Source: CAZUYC01 sp964624475
GTDB lineage: Bacteria; Myxococcota_A; UBA9160; SMWR01
DNA length: 64,000 nucleotides
Direction: 5' to 3'
Assembly (NCBI GenBank): GCA_964624475.1
Contig: CAZUYC010000118.1
Span: 1 to 64,000 of the forward strand
Shown here: positions 23,884-31,295 of the stretch, in pieces
Layout of the letters: the number at the start of each line of letters is the position of its first letter
Numbering within the stretch: the first letter of the stretch is position 1
The notes under the pieces: model-generated
What the model saw: the letters and a program-made list of their open reading frames with translations, nothing else
Told to the model about the DNA's origin: nothing
Database searches by the model: none
Program-made: the position numbers and the translations under genes

Positions 23884-24627
23884 CTACCCCTGCGCCACGC
23901 GGACCGGCTCCTCGGGTGCTCCGGAGAAGCGGCGCAGGTCGCCCTCGCAGTCGGCCGCGAAGAGGTCGATGGCGGCGGTCAGCCCGCGCAGCTCGCCGAC
24001 GAAGTAGTTGTAGAAGATCGTGGCCGGGATGGCGGCGAAGAGCCCGATCGCGGTCGCGATCAACGCCTCGGCGATGCCCGGAGCGACCACCGCCAGGCTC
24101 GCGCTGCCCGCCTGGCCGATGCCGTGGAAGGCGTTGATGATGCCGATCACGGTCCCGAAGAGGCCGATGAACGGCGCGGCGCTGCCGGTGGTGGCGAGGA
24201 ACGAGAGCCCGCGCTCGAGCCGCAGCCCCTCGCGCGAGCCGGCCCAGCCGAGCTGGCGGGAGAGCGCGCGGATCTGGGCCTCGCCGAGCGTGCCGGCCTT
24301 GCCCTTGGCGCCGAAGCGGGCCATGCGATTGAACTCGGCGTACGCGCTCACGAACATGCTCGCGAGCGGGCTGCGCTCCAGCTGGCGCGCGAGCTGATAG
24401 GCCGCGTCGAGCGAGCCCTCCTGGTACACCTCCAGGAAGGCCTCGCTATCCTGCTCCGCGCGGCGCAGCTCTCGCCACTTGGCGAGGATGATCGCCCAGG
24501 AGAAGACTGAAAGTAGGATGAGGAGGCCGATCACGAGCTGAACGAGCCAACTCGCCTGCCAGATCAGGCTGAGCGCATCCAGGCTCGCGAGACGCCCCCC
24601 CAAAGCCGTCCCGGCGCTGACGCCCAT
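23884..24627 (-). CDS. tolQ: Proton-motor subunit TolQ (ExbB/MotA family)
   Basis: 247-residue inner-membrane protein with three helices: WLVQLVIGLLILLSVFSWAIIL, FLATTGSAAPFIGLFGTVIGIINAF and IAEALIATAIGLFAAIPATIFYNYF. The APFIGLFGTV and EALIATAIGLFAAIPA blocks form the channel with TolR. It is the first gene of the tolQ-tolR-tolA-tolB-cpoB operon. ATG at 24627 lies about 28 bp downstream of a TAGACT -10 candidate. Confidence 0.96.
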   Translation of the reverse strand: MGVSAGTALGGRLASLDALSLIWQASWLVQLVIGLLILLSVFSWAIILAKWRELRRAEQDSEAFLEVYQEGSLDAAYQLARQLERSPLASMFVSAYAEFNRMARFGAKGKAGTLGEAQIRALSRQLGWAGSREGLRLERGLSFLATTGSAAPFIGLFGTVIGIINAFHGIGQAGSASLAVVAPGIAEALIATAIGLFAAIPATIFYNYFVGELRGLTAAIDLFAADCEGDLRRFSGAPEEPVRVAQG

Positions 24628-24654
24628 GTGGGTCTCGCTATGTCGGTCCCGGCG

Positions 24655-24683
24655 AGTCTAGGAGCCCCCGGCGGTTCCAGCAA
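24655..24683 (-). promoter_or_regulatory. Putative tolQ operon promoter
   Basis: Minus strand TTGCTG (24678-24683), 17-bp spacer, TAGACT (24655-24660). It lies in the divergent gap between tolQ and pepA. Confidence 0.45.
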
Positions 24684-24719
24684 TGCCCCCGGTCGGCTCC
24701 CGGAGGGAAAGGAGAAGTG

Positions 24720-26282
24720 ATGCTCGTCACGGCCGAAGCGAAGAGCCCCGCGGAGGTGGAGGCGGACCTGCTCGTGGTCCCGCTGGCGCAGCTCGGCAAG
24801 GGCGAGCCGCGCCTGCCCGGGCGCGCCGTCGCCCTCGATCGGGCGCTCGGCGGCCGGATCGCCGCGGTGCTCGAGAGCGGCGACTTCCGCGGCAAACGGG
24901 GCACGGCGGTCTGCGTGTATGCGGAGGCCGGCTTCCCGAGCCGGCGCGTGCTGCTCGTGGGCCTCGGCGAGGAGGCGTCGGCCGATGCGGAGGCCCTGCG
25001 CTGCGCGGCCGGCACGGCCGTGGCGCAGGCCGCGAGCCGCAAGGCCGCGCGCGTGGCGCTCGTCGCGCCGGCGCTGCGCCGGCTGCGGCCCGGCCCCACG
25101 GCGCGCGCGCTCGCCGAGGGCGCGGTGCTCGGCGGCTACCGCTTCGACGCCTACCGCAGGAACGGCGACGACGCGCCCGGCGAGGTCGCGTCGCTGGCCC
25201 TGCTCTTCGAGCGCGCCGGCGACCTGCGCGAGGCGCGCGCCGCGGCGCGCGAGGGCACCCTGCTCGCCGAGTGCCAGAACGTCGCGCGCGAGCTCTCGAA
25301 CGAGCCGGCGAACGTGCTGCCGCCGGCCGAGCTCGCGCGGCGGGCGCAGCGCGTCGCGCGCGAGGTCGGGCTCGGCTGCCGCATCCTCGGCGTGCCGGAG
25401 ATGCGCCGGCTCGGCATGGGCGCGATCCTGGCCGTGGGCCAGGGCAGCGCGCATCCGCCGCGCGTGGTCGTCCTCGAGCACCGGCCGGGCCGCGCGGGCG
25501 CCGCCCGGCCCAAGCACGGGCCGGACGGGCGCAAGCGCGGGCCGGCTGCCGTCTGCCTGGTCGGCAAGGGCATCACCTTCGACTCGGGCGGCCTCTCGAT
25601 CAAGCCCGCGCAGGGCATGGACGAGATGAAGCACGACATGTCGGGGGCGGCGGCGGTGGTCGGAGCGCTGCGCGCCTGCGCGCTGCTGCGGATCCCGATG
25701 CACGTGGTCGGCGTGATCGGAGCCGCGGAGAACATGCCGAGCGGCACCGCCTACCGGCCCGGCGACATCGTGACCTCGATGTCGGGCAAGACGATCGAGA
25801 TCCTGAACACCGACGCGGAGGGCCGCGTCGTGCTCGCCGACGCGCTCCACTACGCGCGGTCCAACTTCCAACCGCGCGCGATGATCGACCTGGCGACCTT
25901 GACGGGCGCCTGCGTGGTGGCGCTCGGCAAGTGGGCCACGGGGCTCTTTGGGAACGACGCGAAGCTCGTCGAGCTCGTGCGCCGGGCGGGCGAAGCGACC
26001 GGCGAGAAGACCTGGCCGATGCCGCTCTGGGAGGAGCACCGCAAGGCCGTGCGCAGCGAGGTCGCGCAGCTCAAGAACGCGGCGGGCCGCGAGGCCGGTT
26101 CGTCGACGGCGGCGGCCTTCCTCGCGGCCTTCGCCGAGGACACGCCGTGGGTGCACCTCGACATCGCCGGCACTGGCTGGACCAGCAAGGCCGCCGCCTA
26201 TCAGCCTCGCGGAGCGACGGGCGTGGGCGTGCGCCTCGTGATCGAGACGCTGCGCAGCCTGCGCGACGCGAAGCTCGGCTGA
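24720..26282 (+). CDS. pepA: Leucyl aminopeptidase (cytosol aminopeptidase, M17)
   Basis: 520-residue two-metal exopeptidase. The N-terminal macro-like domain precedes the catalytic domain with VGKGITFDSGGLSIKP, GAAENMPSGTAYRPGD and the family signature NTDAEGRVVLADAL, which provide the metal ligands; LDIAGTGWTSK closes the active site. A stretch GAARPKHGPDGRKRGPAAV before VGKGITFD is longer and more basic than usual, a lineage-specific loop. ATG at 24720 follows AAGGAG (24709-24714) by 5 nt; a GTG three bases earlier is too close to the RBS. It is divergent from tolQ and 30 bp before the sigma factor gene. Confidence 0.95.
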   Translation: MLVTAEAKSPAEVEADLLVVPLAQLGKGEPRLPGRAVALDRALGGRIAAVLESGDFRGKRGTAVCVYAEAGFPSRRVLLVGLGEEASADAEALRCAAGTAVAQAASRKAARVALVAPALRRLRPGPTARALAEGAVLGGYRFDAYRRNGDDAPGEVASLALLFERAGDLREARAAAREGTLLAECQNVARELSNEPANVLPPAELARRAQRVAREVGLGCRILGVPEMRRLGMGAILAVGQGSAHPPRVVVLEHRPGRAGAARPKHGPDGRKRGPAAVCLVGKGITFDSGGLSIKPAQGMDEMKHDMSGAAAVVGALRACALLRIPMHVVGVIGAAENMPSGTAYRPGDIVTSMSGKTIEILNTDAEGRVVLADALHYARSNFQPRAMIDLATLTGACVVALGKWATGLFGNDAKLVELVRRAGEATGEKTWPMPLWEEHRKAVRSEVAQLKNAAGREAGSSTAAAFLAAFAEDTPWVHLDIAGTGWTSKAAAYQPRGATGVGVRLVIETLRSLRDAKLG

Positions 26283-26312
26283 CGCTACGCTCCGGCGCGA
26301 CGAGGCCCCTCC

Positions 26313-27275
26313 TTGAGCCATCGCGACCCCGAGAAGCCGCGCGTCCCGGCCACGCCGGCGCCCGTCTCGCGCGAACCCGGCGCGCGGGCGCCGGTGCCGG
26401 TGCGCGAGCGCGGCGTCGGGCCCACTGATCCGCTCGCGCGCTACATGGCCGAGCTCGGCAAGCACCCGCCGATCTCGCGCGAGCAGGAGCGCGAGCTCGC
26501 GGTGCGCTGGCGCGAGAGCGGAGACGTCGAGGCGGCGCGGCAGCTCGTGCTCGCGAACCTGCGCCTCGTGGTGAAGATCGCGATGGAGTACCGCCGCGCC
26601 TGGATCAACACGCTCGACCTGATCCAGGAGGGCAACGTCGGGCTGCTCCAGGCGACCCATCGCTTCGACCCCTACCAGGGCGTGAAGCTCTCCTCGTACG
26701 CGGCCTACTGGATCCGCGCGTACATCCTCAAGTACATCCTCGACAACATCCGCATGGTCCGCCTCGGCAGGACGCGCGCCGAGCGCAAGCTCTTCTTCCG
26801 CCTGGGCAAGGAGCGCCGCGAGCTCGAGCGCCGCGGCTTCGAGGTGGGCCCGAAGCTGCTCGCGGAGCGGCTCGACGTGAGCGAGCGGGACGTGACCGAC
26901 ATGCAGCAGCGGCTCGCGGAGCCCGAGCTCTCGCTCAACGCGCCGCTGCGGCGCAGCGAGAGCGCGACCGAGCTGGGCGAGTTCGTGGCGGGCGGCGGGG
27001 CGACCGCCGAGCAGGAGGTGGGCGCCAGCCAGATGCGCGCGGTCTTCCTCGATCGCGTGCGCGATTTCGCGAAGGGCCTCGACGAGCGCGACCAGCGGAT
27101 CCTCGAGGAGCGCATCCTCGCCGAGGAGCCGCGCACGCTCCAGCAGCTCGGCGAGGCCTTCGGCGTGACCCGCGAGCGCGTGCGCCAGCTCGAGGCGAAG
27201 CTCGTGGCACGGCTCTCGGAATACCTGAAGCAGCACCTCGTCGACTTCGAGTTCTACGCTTCGGCGCGCGATTGA
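26313..27275 (+). CDS. rpoH: Sigma-32-like RNA polymerase sigma factor (RpoH type)
   Basis: 320-residue sigma-70 family group 3 factor. Region 1.2 begins at DPLARYMAELGKHPPIS; region 2 has RLVVKIAMEYRRAWINTLDLIQEGNVGLLQATHRFDP and the SSYAAYWIRAYILKY DNA-melting helix, and region 4 ends with TLQQLGEAFGVTRERVRQLEAKL. The R-rich linker QEGNVGLLQA and RMVRLGRTRAERKLFF match RpoH better than RpoD. It would direct heat-shock genes such as the two hsp20 genes in this window. The start is TTG at 26313; a variable 35-residue Pro/Arg-rich N-terminus precedes the conserved part, so the start could be later. Confidence 0.88.
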   Translation: MSHRDPEKPRVPATPAPVSREPGARAPVPVRERGVGPTDPLARYMAELGKHPPISREQERELAVRWRESGDVEAARQLVLANLRLVVKIAMEYRRAWINTLDLIQEGNVGLLQATHRFDPYQGVKLSSYAAYWIRAYILKYILDNIRMVRLGRTRAERKLFFRLGKERRELERRGFEVGPKLLAERLDVSERDVTDMQQRLAEPELSLNAPLRRSESATELGEFVAGGGATAEQEVGASQMRAVFLDRVRDFAKGLDERDQRILEERILAEEPRTLQQLGEAFGVTRERVRQLEAKLVARLSEYLKQHLVDFEFYASARD

Positions 27276-27281
27276 TGCGCG

Positions 27282-27572
27282 ATGCCCACGCACGGCGTGC
27301 GCCGGCGGGTGATCGTGCACGGACGCGTGCAGGGCGTCTGCTTCCGCGGCGCGACGGAGGCGGAGGCCCGCGCGGCCGGCGTGGCGGGCTTCGTGCGCAA
27401 CCGGGCGGACGGCAGCGTCGAGGCCGTCTTCGAGGGCGATCCCGGGGCGGTGGCCGCGCTCGTCGAGTTCTGCCGGCGCGGCCCGCGCCACGCCCGGGTC
27501 GTGCAGATCGAGACCTTCGACGAGCCGCCCGAGGACCTGCGGGGCTTCCGGGTGCTGCGCTCGGGGGCGTGA
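27282..27572 (+). CDS. acyP: Acylphosphatase
   Basis: 96-residue enzyme hydrolysing acyl phosphates. The two signatures are VHGRVQGVCFRGAT, with the catalytic Arg of the phosphate-binding loop, and GFVRNRADGSVEAVFEGD, with the catalytic Asn. Length is standard. It starts 6 bp after the sigma factor stop, so it is probably cotranscribed. The 124 bp after it (27573-27696) hold no recognisable gene or RNA. Confidence 0.95.
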   Translation: MPTHGVRRRVIVHGRVQGVCFRGATEAEARAAGVAGFVRNRADGSVEAVFEGDPGAVAALVEFCRRGPRHARVVQIETFDEPPEDLRGFRVLRSGA

Positions 27573-27696
27573 GGCTCGCGGGCGCCCCTTCGCGGCCAAG
27601 GCCGCCCAGCCTCTCTTCCCCCGAGGGGTACGCAGCCTCGGAGCCGATCCGGCCGCCCGCGTAAAGCGGCTCCCTCCGCATGCCGACCCGTGAGGC

Positions 27697-28380
27697 ATGG
27701 GCCTGCGTCCCACGGCCATGCTCTTCCTGCCGCCCCTGCCCCCGCTGCAGCTCCGGACCGGCGAGACCGTGCTGCTCGGCCGCAGCCGTAGCTGCGACCT
27801 CGCGCTGCACAGCCCGGACGCCTCGCGGCGCCACGCCGAGATCCGGCTCGAGCCGAGCGGCTGGATGGTGCGCGACCTCGACAGCACCAACGGAACCTTC
27901 GTGAACGGCGAGCGCGTGACCGAGCGGGCGCTGCGGCCCGGCGATCGCATCGAGATCGGCGGCGATTCGATCACCTTCTGCGAGGTCGGCGTCGAGCTCG
28001 AAGGCCAGGGCGCGAGCGCGTCGGGCGAGGCGCAGACGATGATGGTCGAGCGCCCGGTCCCGGGGGAGAGCTTCCAGGGGAGCCTCGCGGAGATCCCGCC
28101 CTTCGCCGTGCTCCAGATCCTCGAAATGGGCCGCAAGACCGGCTGCCTGCACGTCGAGACCGACGACGGCCCGGGTCGCATCTGGCTCGCCGCGGGGGCG
28201 CCCGTCCACGCGGACACGAAACTCCAGCGCGGCTTCGACGCCGCCGTGTCGGTCGTGCACGCCGCGTCGGGGCGCTTCCGCTTCGAGTCGGGCGCCCAGG
28301 CGACGGAGCAGACGATCCAGGCGTCCGTGACCGAGCTCCTGCTCGAGGCCTCCCGCCTCCTCGACGAAGCCCCCCGCTAG
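27697..28380 (+). CDS. FHA domain protein with C-terminal DUF4388 (PATAN-like) domain
   Basis: 227 residues. The N-terminal forkhead-associated domain (LGRSRSCDLALHSPDASRRHAEI, RDLDSTNGTFVNGERV) binds phosphothreonine peptides. From about residue 125, FQGSLAEIPPFAVLQILEMGRKTG and a following helical tail form DUF4388, common in deltaproteobacterial signalling proteins. Partner kinases are not adjacent. ATG at 27697 is used; an ATG at 27718 is nearly as good. The stop codon TAG lies in the left copy of an 18-bp direct repeat flanking the family A element. Confidence 0.85.
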   Translation: MGLRPTAMLFLPPLPPLQLRTGETVLLGRSRSCDLALHSPDASRRHAEIRLEPSGWMVRDLDSTNGTFVNGERVTERALRPGDRIEIGGDSITFCEVGVELEGQGASASGEAQTMMVERPVPGESFQGSLAEIPPFAVLQILEMGRKTGCLHVETDDGPGRIWLAAGAPVHADTKLQRGFDAAVSVVHAASGRFRFESGAQATEQTIQASVTELLLEASRLLDEAPR

Positions 28381-28523
28381 CGGTGGCGCGGCGCGCGGGG
28401 ACGGTGTTCAGATGTTAAGGATATTCAGATTCTCCCCCGAAGCGAGCCCAGCGGGCGTTAGTGACGGAGAATCTGAATATCCTTAACATCTGAACACCGT
28501 CCCCTCCCGCTAGCGCTGGCGCG
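28373..28523. mobile_element. Repeat family A: perfect 38-bp inverted repeat with flanking 18-bp direct repeats
   Basis: Left arm 28397-28434 and right arm 28467-28504 are exact reverse complements over 38 bp; the outer ends read GGGGACGGTGTTCAG. The 32-nt loop contains a GCCC-AGC-GGGC mini hairpin. The element is flanked by CCCGCTAGCGGTGGCGCG (28373-28390) and CCCGCTAGCGCTGGCGCG (28506-28523), 17 of 18 identical, resembling a target duplication. These repeats hold the stop codons of the two convergent neighbouring genes. No transposase gene is present, so it would be non-autonomous; REP-associated (RAYT-type) mobilisation is one possibility. It could also act as a bidirectional terminator. 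Confidence 0.8.
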
Positions 28524-29781
28524 CCGACGCGGTGGCGGGGAAGGTGGAGCGAATCCAGCGCCTCACCTCCCCGTCGACGGCCGCGGTCTCGCGACCGAGA
28601 ACGGCCGCCAGCGCCTCGTCGTCGGAGCGGCCCGTGCCGAGCAGCGTCAGGATCCGCGCGCGATCCGCGGGCTTCGTGCGCGCCTCGATCCAGCTCGCGG
28701 CGGCGGCGGCGACCAGGTAGGCCGAGCGCGCGTCTTCGTCGCCGAGCCCCGAGAAGCTCGGCGCGATCCGGCGCAGCGCGATCCACGTGCCCGCGTCGAT
28801 GCGCTGGCGCAGCGACGAGCGCTCGCTCCTCGTCAGGCCGGCGTGTCCGCGGGAGGCGCGCTCGCAGAGCTCCGCCAGGCCCTCGTTGAGCCAGTAGGGT
28901 CGGTCGCCGCCGGTCTGCTCGCGGAAGACCGCGTGCGTGTACTCGTGGAAGAGCAGCGCGCGCAGCTCCCCGGCGGGGTGCGCGGCCGAGACGACGTGGA
29001 TGCGACCGTCGTAGAAGCCGACGGTCTGGAACGAGAAGCGGTGGCGATGCGCGCGCAGATAGGCGGCCTTGCCGTAGAGGACGACCCCCATCGGATCCGC
29101 CGGGACCGTCCCGAGCCGCGCCCGAACGGCCTCGCGCGCCTCCTCGAGGTAGCGCACCACCGTCGCGGCGTACGCCGGCTCGGCCCGGCCGAGCTCGGCG
29201 TCGAAGCGGATCCGGAAGTGCTCGTGGGGGACGCTCACGAAGACGCCCGAGCCCGGGGTCGAGGCCAGGTCGGCGAGGCGCCGCTCGTCCTCGAGCGCGC
29301 GCAGGCGCTCCTGCGCCGCCCGGCGCCAGGGCTCGTACGCGTCTCCGGCGTGGGACAGGAACGCGCGCAGATGCCCCTCGGCGGAAGCGTAGCGGCCGCG
29401 CTCGCGGTCGAGGCTCGCGAGGTACCAGTGCGGCTCCGGCATCCGCGGGTCCGCGCGCAGGACGCCCTCGAGCGCGGTGGCGGCGCGCGCCGTCTCGCCG
29501 CGCTCGAGGTCTGCGACGGCTCCCTCCACGATGCGCCGCGAGCGGCTGGCCTCCACCCCCCTCCGCCCCGGGCGCGGCGGCAGCAGCGCCGGGAGTGTCT
29601 CCTGCGGGCCGTCGCGCCAGAGGTCGCGGAGGCCCGCCCGCCCCTCGCGGGCGTCGGGCGGCATCGCCGCGGGATCGTCGGCGATGTGCGTCACGCCGTC
29701 GGCATCCACCCAGGTGTAGACGCCCGCTCCGGCCGCCGCCGGAACGAGGAGGGCCACTGCCAGCAGGACCCGACGGCGCAT
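28510..29781 (-). CDS. Secreted peptidase MA-like gluzincin with N-terminal DUF4124
   Basis: 423 residues. A signal peptide (RRVLLAVALLVPAAAGA) leads into DUF4124, recognised by VYTWVDADGVTHIADDP. A helical TPR-like middle (WYLASLDRERGRYASAEGHL) precedes the peptidase MA-like domain with the zinc motif HEYTHAVFRE and the downstream acidic WLNEGLAELCE helix supplying the third ligand. Such proteins are extracytoplasmic and poorly characterised. ATG at 29781 opens the signal peptide. The gene is convergent with the FHA gene; its stop codon lies in the right-hand 18-bp direct repeat beside repeat A. Confidence 0.82.
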   Translation of the reverse strand: MRRRVLLAVALLVPAAAGAGVYTWVDADGVTHIADDPAAMPPDAREGRAGLRDLWRDGPQETLPALLPPRPGRRGVEASRSRRIVEGAVADLERGETARAATALEGVLRADPRMPEPHWYLASLDRERGRYASAEGHLRAFLSHAGDAYEPWRRAAQERLRALEDERRLADLASTPGSGVFVSVPHEHFRIRFDAELGRAEPAYAATVVRYLEEAREAVRARLGTVPADPMGVVLYGKAAYLRAHRHRFSFQTVGFYDGRIHVVSAAHPAGELRALLFHEYTHAVFREQTGGDRPYWLNEGLAELCERASRGHAGLTRSERSSLRQRIDAGTWIALRRIAPSFSGLGDEDARSAYLVAAAAASWIEARTKPADRARILTLLGTGRSDDEALAAVLGRETAAVDGEVRRWIRSTFPATASARQR

Positions 29782-29819
29782 CCCCTTCGCTTCGGAGCCC
29801 TCCGGGTCCCGCTTGAAGG

Positions 29820-30004
29820 GCGCCCCAAGGCCGCGAAGCGGCCGCCCCGGCGAGCCGCAGGCGACGGCGCGTCCCAGGGCCAGGGGCCCGCAAGGAGGCC
29901 GCAGGCCTCCGCGCAACGAGCCGCAGGCGAGCGGCGCTTCCCAGGGCCAGGGGCCGCAAGCAGGCCGCAGGCCTGCGCGCAGCGAGCCGCAGGCGAGCGG
30001 AGTG
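29820..30004 (+). repeat. Repeat family C array of three units
   Basis: Three related units of about 65 bp. Their first hairpins differ but all pair perfectly: GGCCGC-GAA-GCGGCC (29829-29843), GGAGGCC-GCA-GGCCTCC (29894-29910) and GCAGGCC-GCA-GGCCTGC (29960-29976). Units two and three share a CAGGGCCAGGGGCC lead-in. The last unit ends at the stop codon of the minus-strand moaB gene (30005). Confidence 0.85.
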
Positions 30005-30538
30005 CTAAGGCCCGACCTTTCTCGCCTCGGCGAGCAGGTGTCCGAGCTCCGGCAGGACGAGCTTCTCCATCGCGAGCTGCACGGCGCCGCGGGAGCCGGG
30101 GAGCACGAAGACCACACGGCCCCGGGCCAGCCCGGCCAGGGCGCGGGAGAGGATCGCCGCCGACCCGACGTCCTGATAGGAGAGCATCCGGAAGAGCTCG
30201 CCGAAGCCCGGCACGACCCGCTCGAGCAGGGGCGCGACGGCCTCGGGCGTCACGTCGCGCGGCGCGACCCCGGTTCCGCCGGTCAGGATCACCGCGTCGA
30301 CGCCGTCGCGCGCGAGCGCCGCCCGCAGCGCCGCAGCGATCGCCGAAACGTCGTCGCGCACGATCTCGCGCGCGACGACGGCGTGCCCGGCGGCGGCGAG
30401 GAGCTCCGCCACGCGCGCCCCGCCGGTATCGGTTTCCAGCGTACGCGTGTCGCTCACGGTCAGCACGCACGCGGCCACACGCACCGGGGCGGCGCGGCGG
30501 TGCGGATGGCGCTGCGACGCGGGGCCGGGCTCGCTCAA
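30005..30538 (-). CDS. moaB: Molybdenum cofactor protein MoaB/MogA
   Basis: 177-residue molybdopterin adenylyltransferase-type protein. After a short basic N-terminal extension come VLTVSDTRTLETDTGG, AVILTGGTGVAPRDVTPEAV and the C-terminal VFVLPGSRGAVQLAMEKLVLPEL, the three nucleotide and molybdopterin-binding loops. TTG at 30538 overlaps the stop codon of the moaD-moaE gene (TTGA), so translation is coupled; a GTG further in is an alternative start. It adenylates molybdopterin before metal insertion. Family C repeats touch its stop codon. Confidence 0.92.
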   Translation of the reverse strand: MSEPGPASQRHPHRRAAPVRVAACVLTVSDTRTLETDTGGARVAELLAAAGHAVVAREIVRDDVSAIAAALRAALARDGVDAVILTGGTGVAPRDVTPEAVAPLLERVVPGFGELFRMLSYQDVGSAAILSRALAGLARGRVVFVLPGSRGAVQLAMEKLVLPELGHLLAEARKVGP

Positions 30539-31194
30539 GGGCGCTCGTCCACCCAGTACTCGCCGTCGGCCGCGAACTCCTTCTTCCAGATGGGGACCCG
30601 TTGCTTGAGCGCATCGATGGCGAAGCGGCAGGCGGCGAAGGCCTCGGCGCGATGGGGCGCGGCCGCCGCGACGACGACGGCGAGCTCCCCGATCTCGAGG
30701 TGGCCCGTGCGGTGGGCGATCGCGACCCGCGCCCCCGGCCAGCGCAGGGCCGCGTCGGCGGCGATCCGGTCCATCTCGCGCTCGGCCATGCCCGGATAGG
30801 CCTCGTACTCGAGGTGGCGGATCTCGCGACCCCGCGCCTGGTCGCGCACCGCGCCGACGAAGACCACGATCCCGCCCATCCCCCGGCCGGCCACGCGCGC
30901 GGAGACCGCGCCCACGTCGAGCGGCCGCTCGGAGAGCCAGCAGCGGGCCGCCCCTCCGGCCACCGGAGGCAGCAGCGCCACCTCGTCCCCCTCCCGCAGG
31001 ACGGTCTCGCGCGCCGCGACCTCGAGGTTGACCGACGTCGCGAGCCGCTCGCCGAAGCGGTCGATCACCTCGTGGTCGCGGGCCAGGAGCGCGACGAGAT
31101 CGCGCACGCGCGCTCCCTCGGGGAGGGCGACGGAGAGCTCCTTCCCTCCCACGGCCTCGCGCACCGCTCCGAAGAGCTTGACCACGACCCGCAC
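30535..31194 (-). CDS. Fused molybdopterin synthase MoaD-MoaE (MoaX type)
   Basis: 219 residues combining both subunits of molybdopterin synthase. Residues 1-~80 are MoaD, a ubiquitin-fold sulphur carrier (VVVKLFGAVREAVG, GDEVALLPPVAGG). Its Gly-Gly, normally the thiocarboxylated C-terminus, is internal. Residues ~85-219 are MoaE (GGIVVFVGAVRDQARG, LEYEAYPGMAEREM, IAHRTGHLEIGE, IDALKQRVPIWKKEFA). The same fusion is known in Mycobacterium tuberculosis MoaX, which must be cleaved after the Gly-Gly to work; cleavage here is inferred. GTG at 31194 lies about 7 nt after a TAGCCT -10, so the mRNA may be leaderless. Confidence 0.93.
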   Translation of the reverse strand: MRVVVKLFGAVREAVGGKELSVALPEGARVRDLVALLARDHEVIDRFGERLATSVNLEVAARETVLREGDEVALLPPVAGGAARCWLSERPLDVGAVSARVAGRGMGGIVVFVGAVRDQARGREIRHLEYEAYPGMAEREMDRIAADAALRWPGARVAIAHRTGHLEIGELAVVVAAAAPHRAEAFAACRFAIDALKQRVPIWKKEFAADGEYWVDERP

Positions 31195-31201
31195 GCACGA
31201 G

Positions 31202-31230
31202 AGGCTACTTCCGGCACCGCTCCCCCTCAA
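31202..31230 (-). promoter_or_regulatory. Putative moaD-moaE promoter
   Basis: Minus strand TTGAGG (31225-31230), 17-bp spacer, TAGCCT (31202-31207). The predicted start of transcription falls at or next to the GTG start codon at 31194. Confidence 0.5.
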
Positions 31231-31240
31231 CGCGGCGCGG

Positions 31241-31270
31241 TTGACCGGCCTTTTCGGGCCCCCCTAGAAT
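31241..31270 (+). promoter_or_regulatory. Putative promoter of the histone-tailed EF-Tu-like gene
   Basis: TTGACC (31241-31246), 18-bp spacer, TAGAAT (31265-31270). A good GAAGGAGG ribosome-binding site follows at 31281-31288. It is back to back with the moaD-moaE promoter. Confidence 0.6.
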
Positions 31271-31295
31271 CGGGCTCACGGAAGGAGGGGGATCG

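Noticed and set aside
24564..28217. 1217-codon open frame opposite pepA, rpoH and acyP
   Set aside because: Shadow of strongly coding plus-strand genes with no motif of its own.
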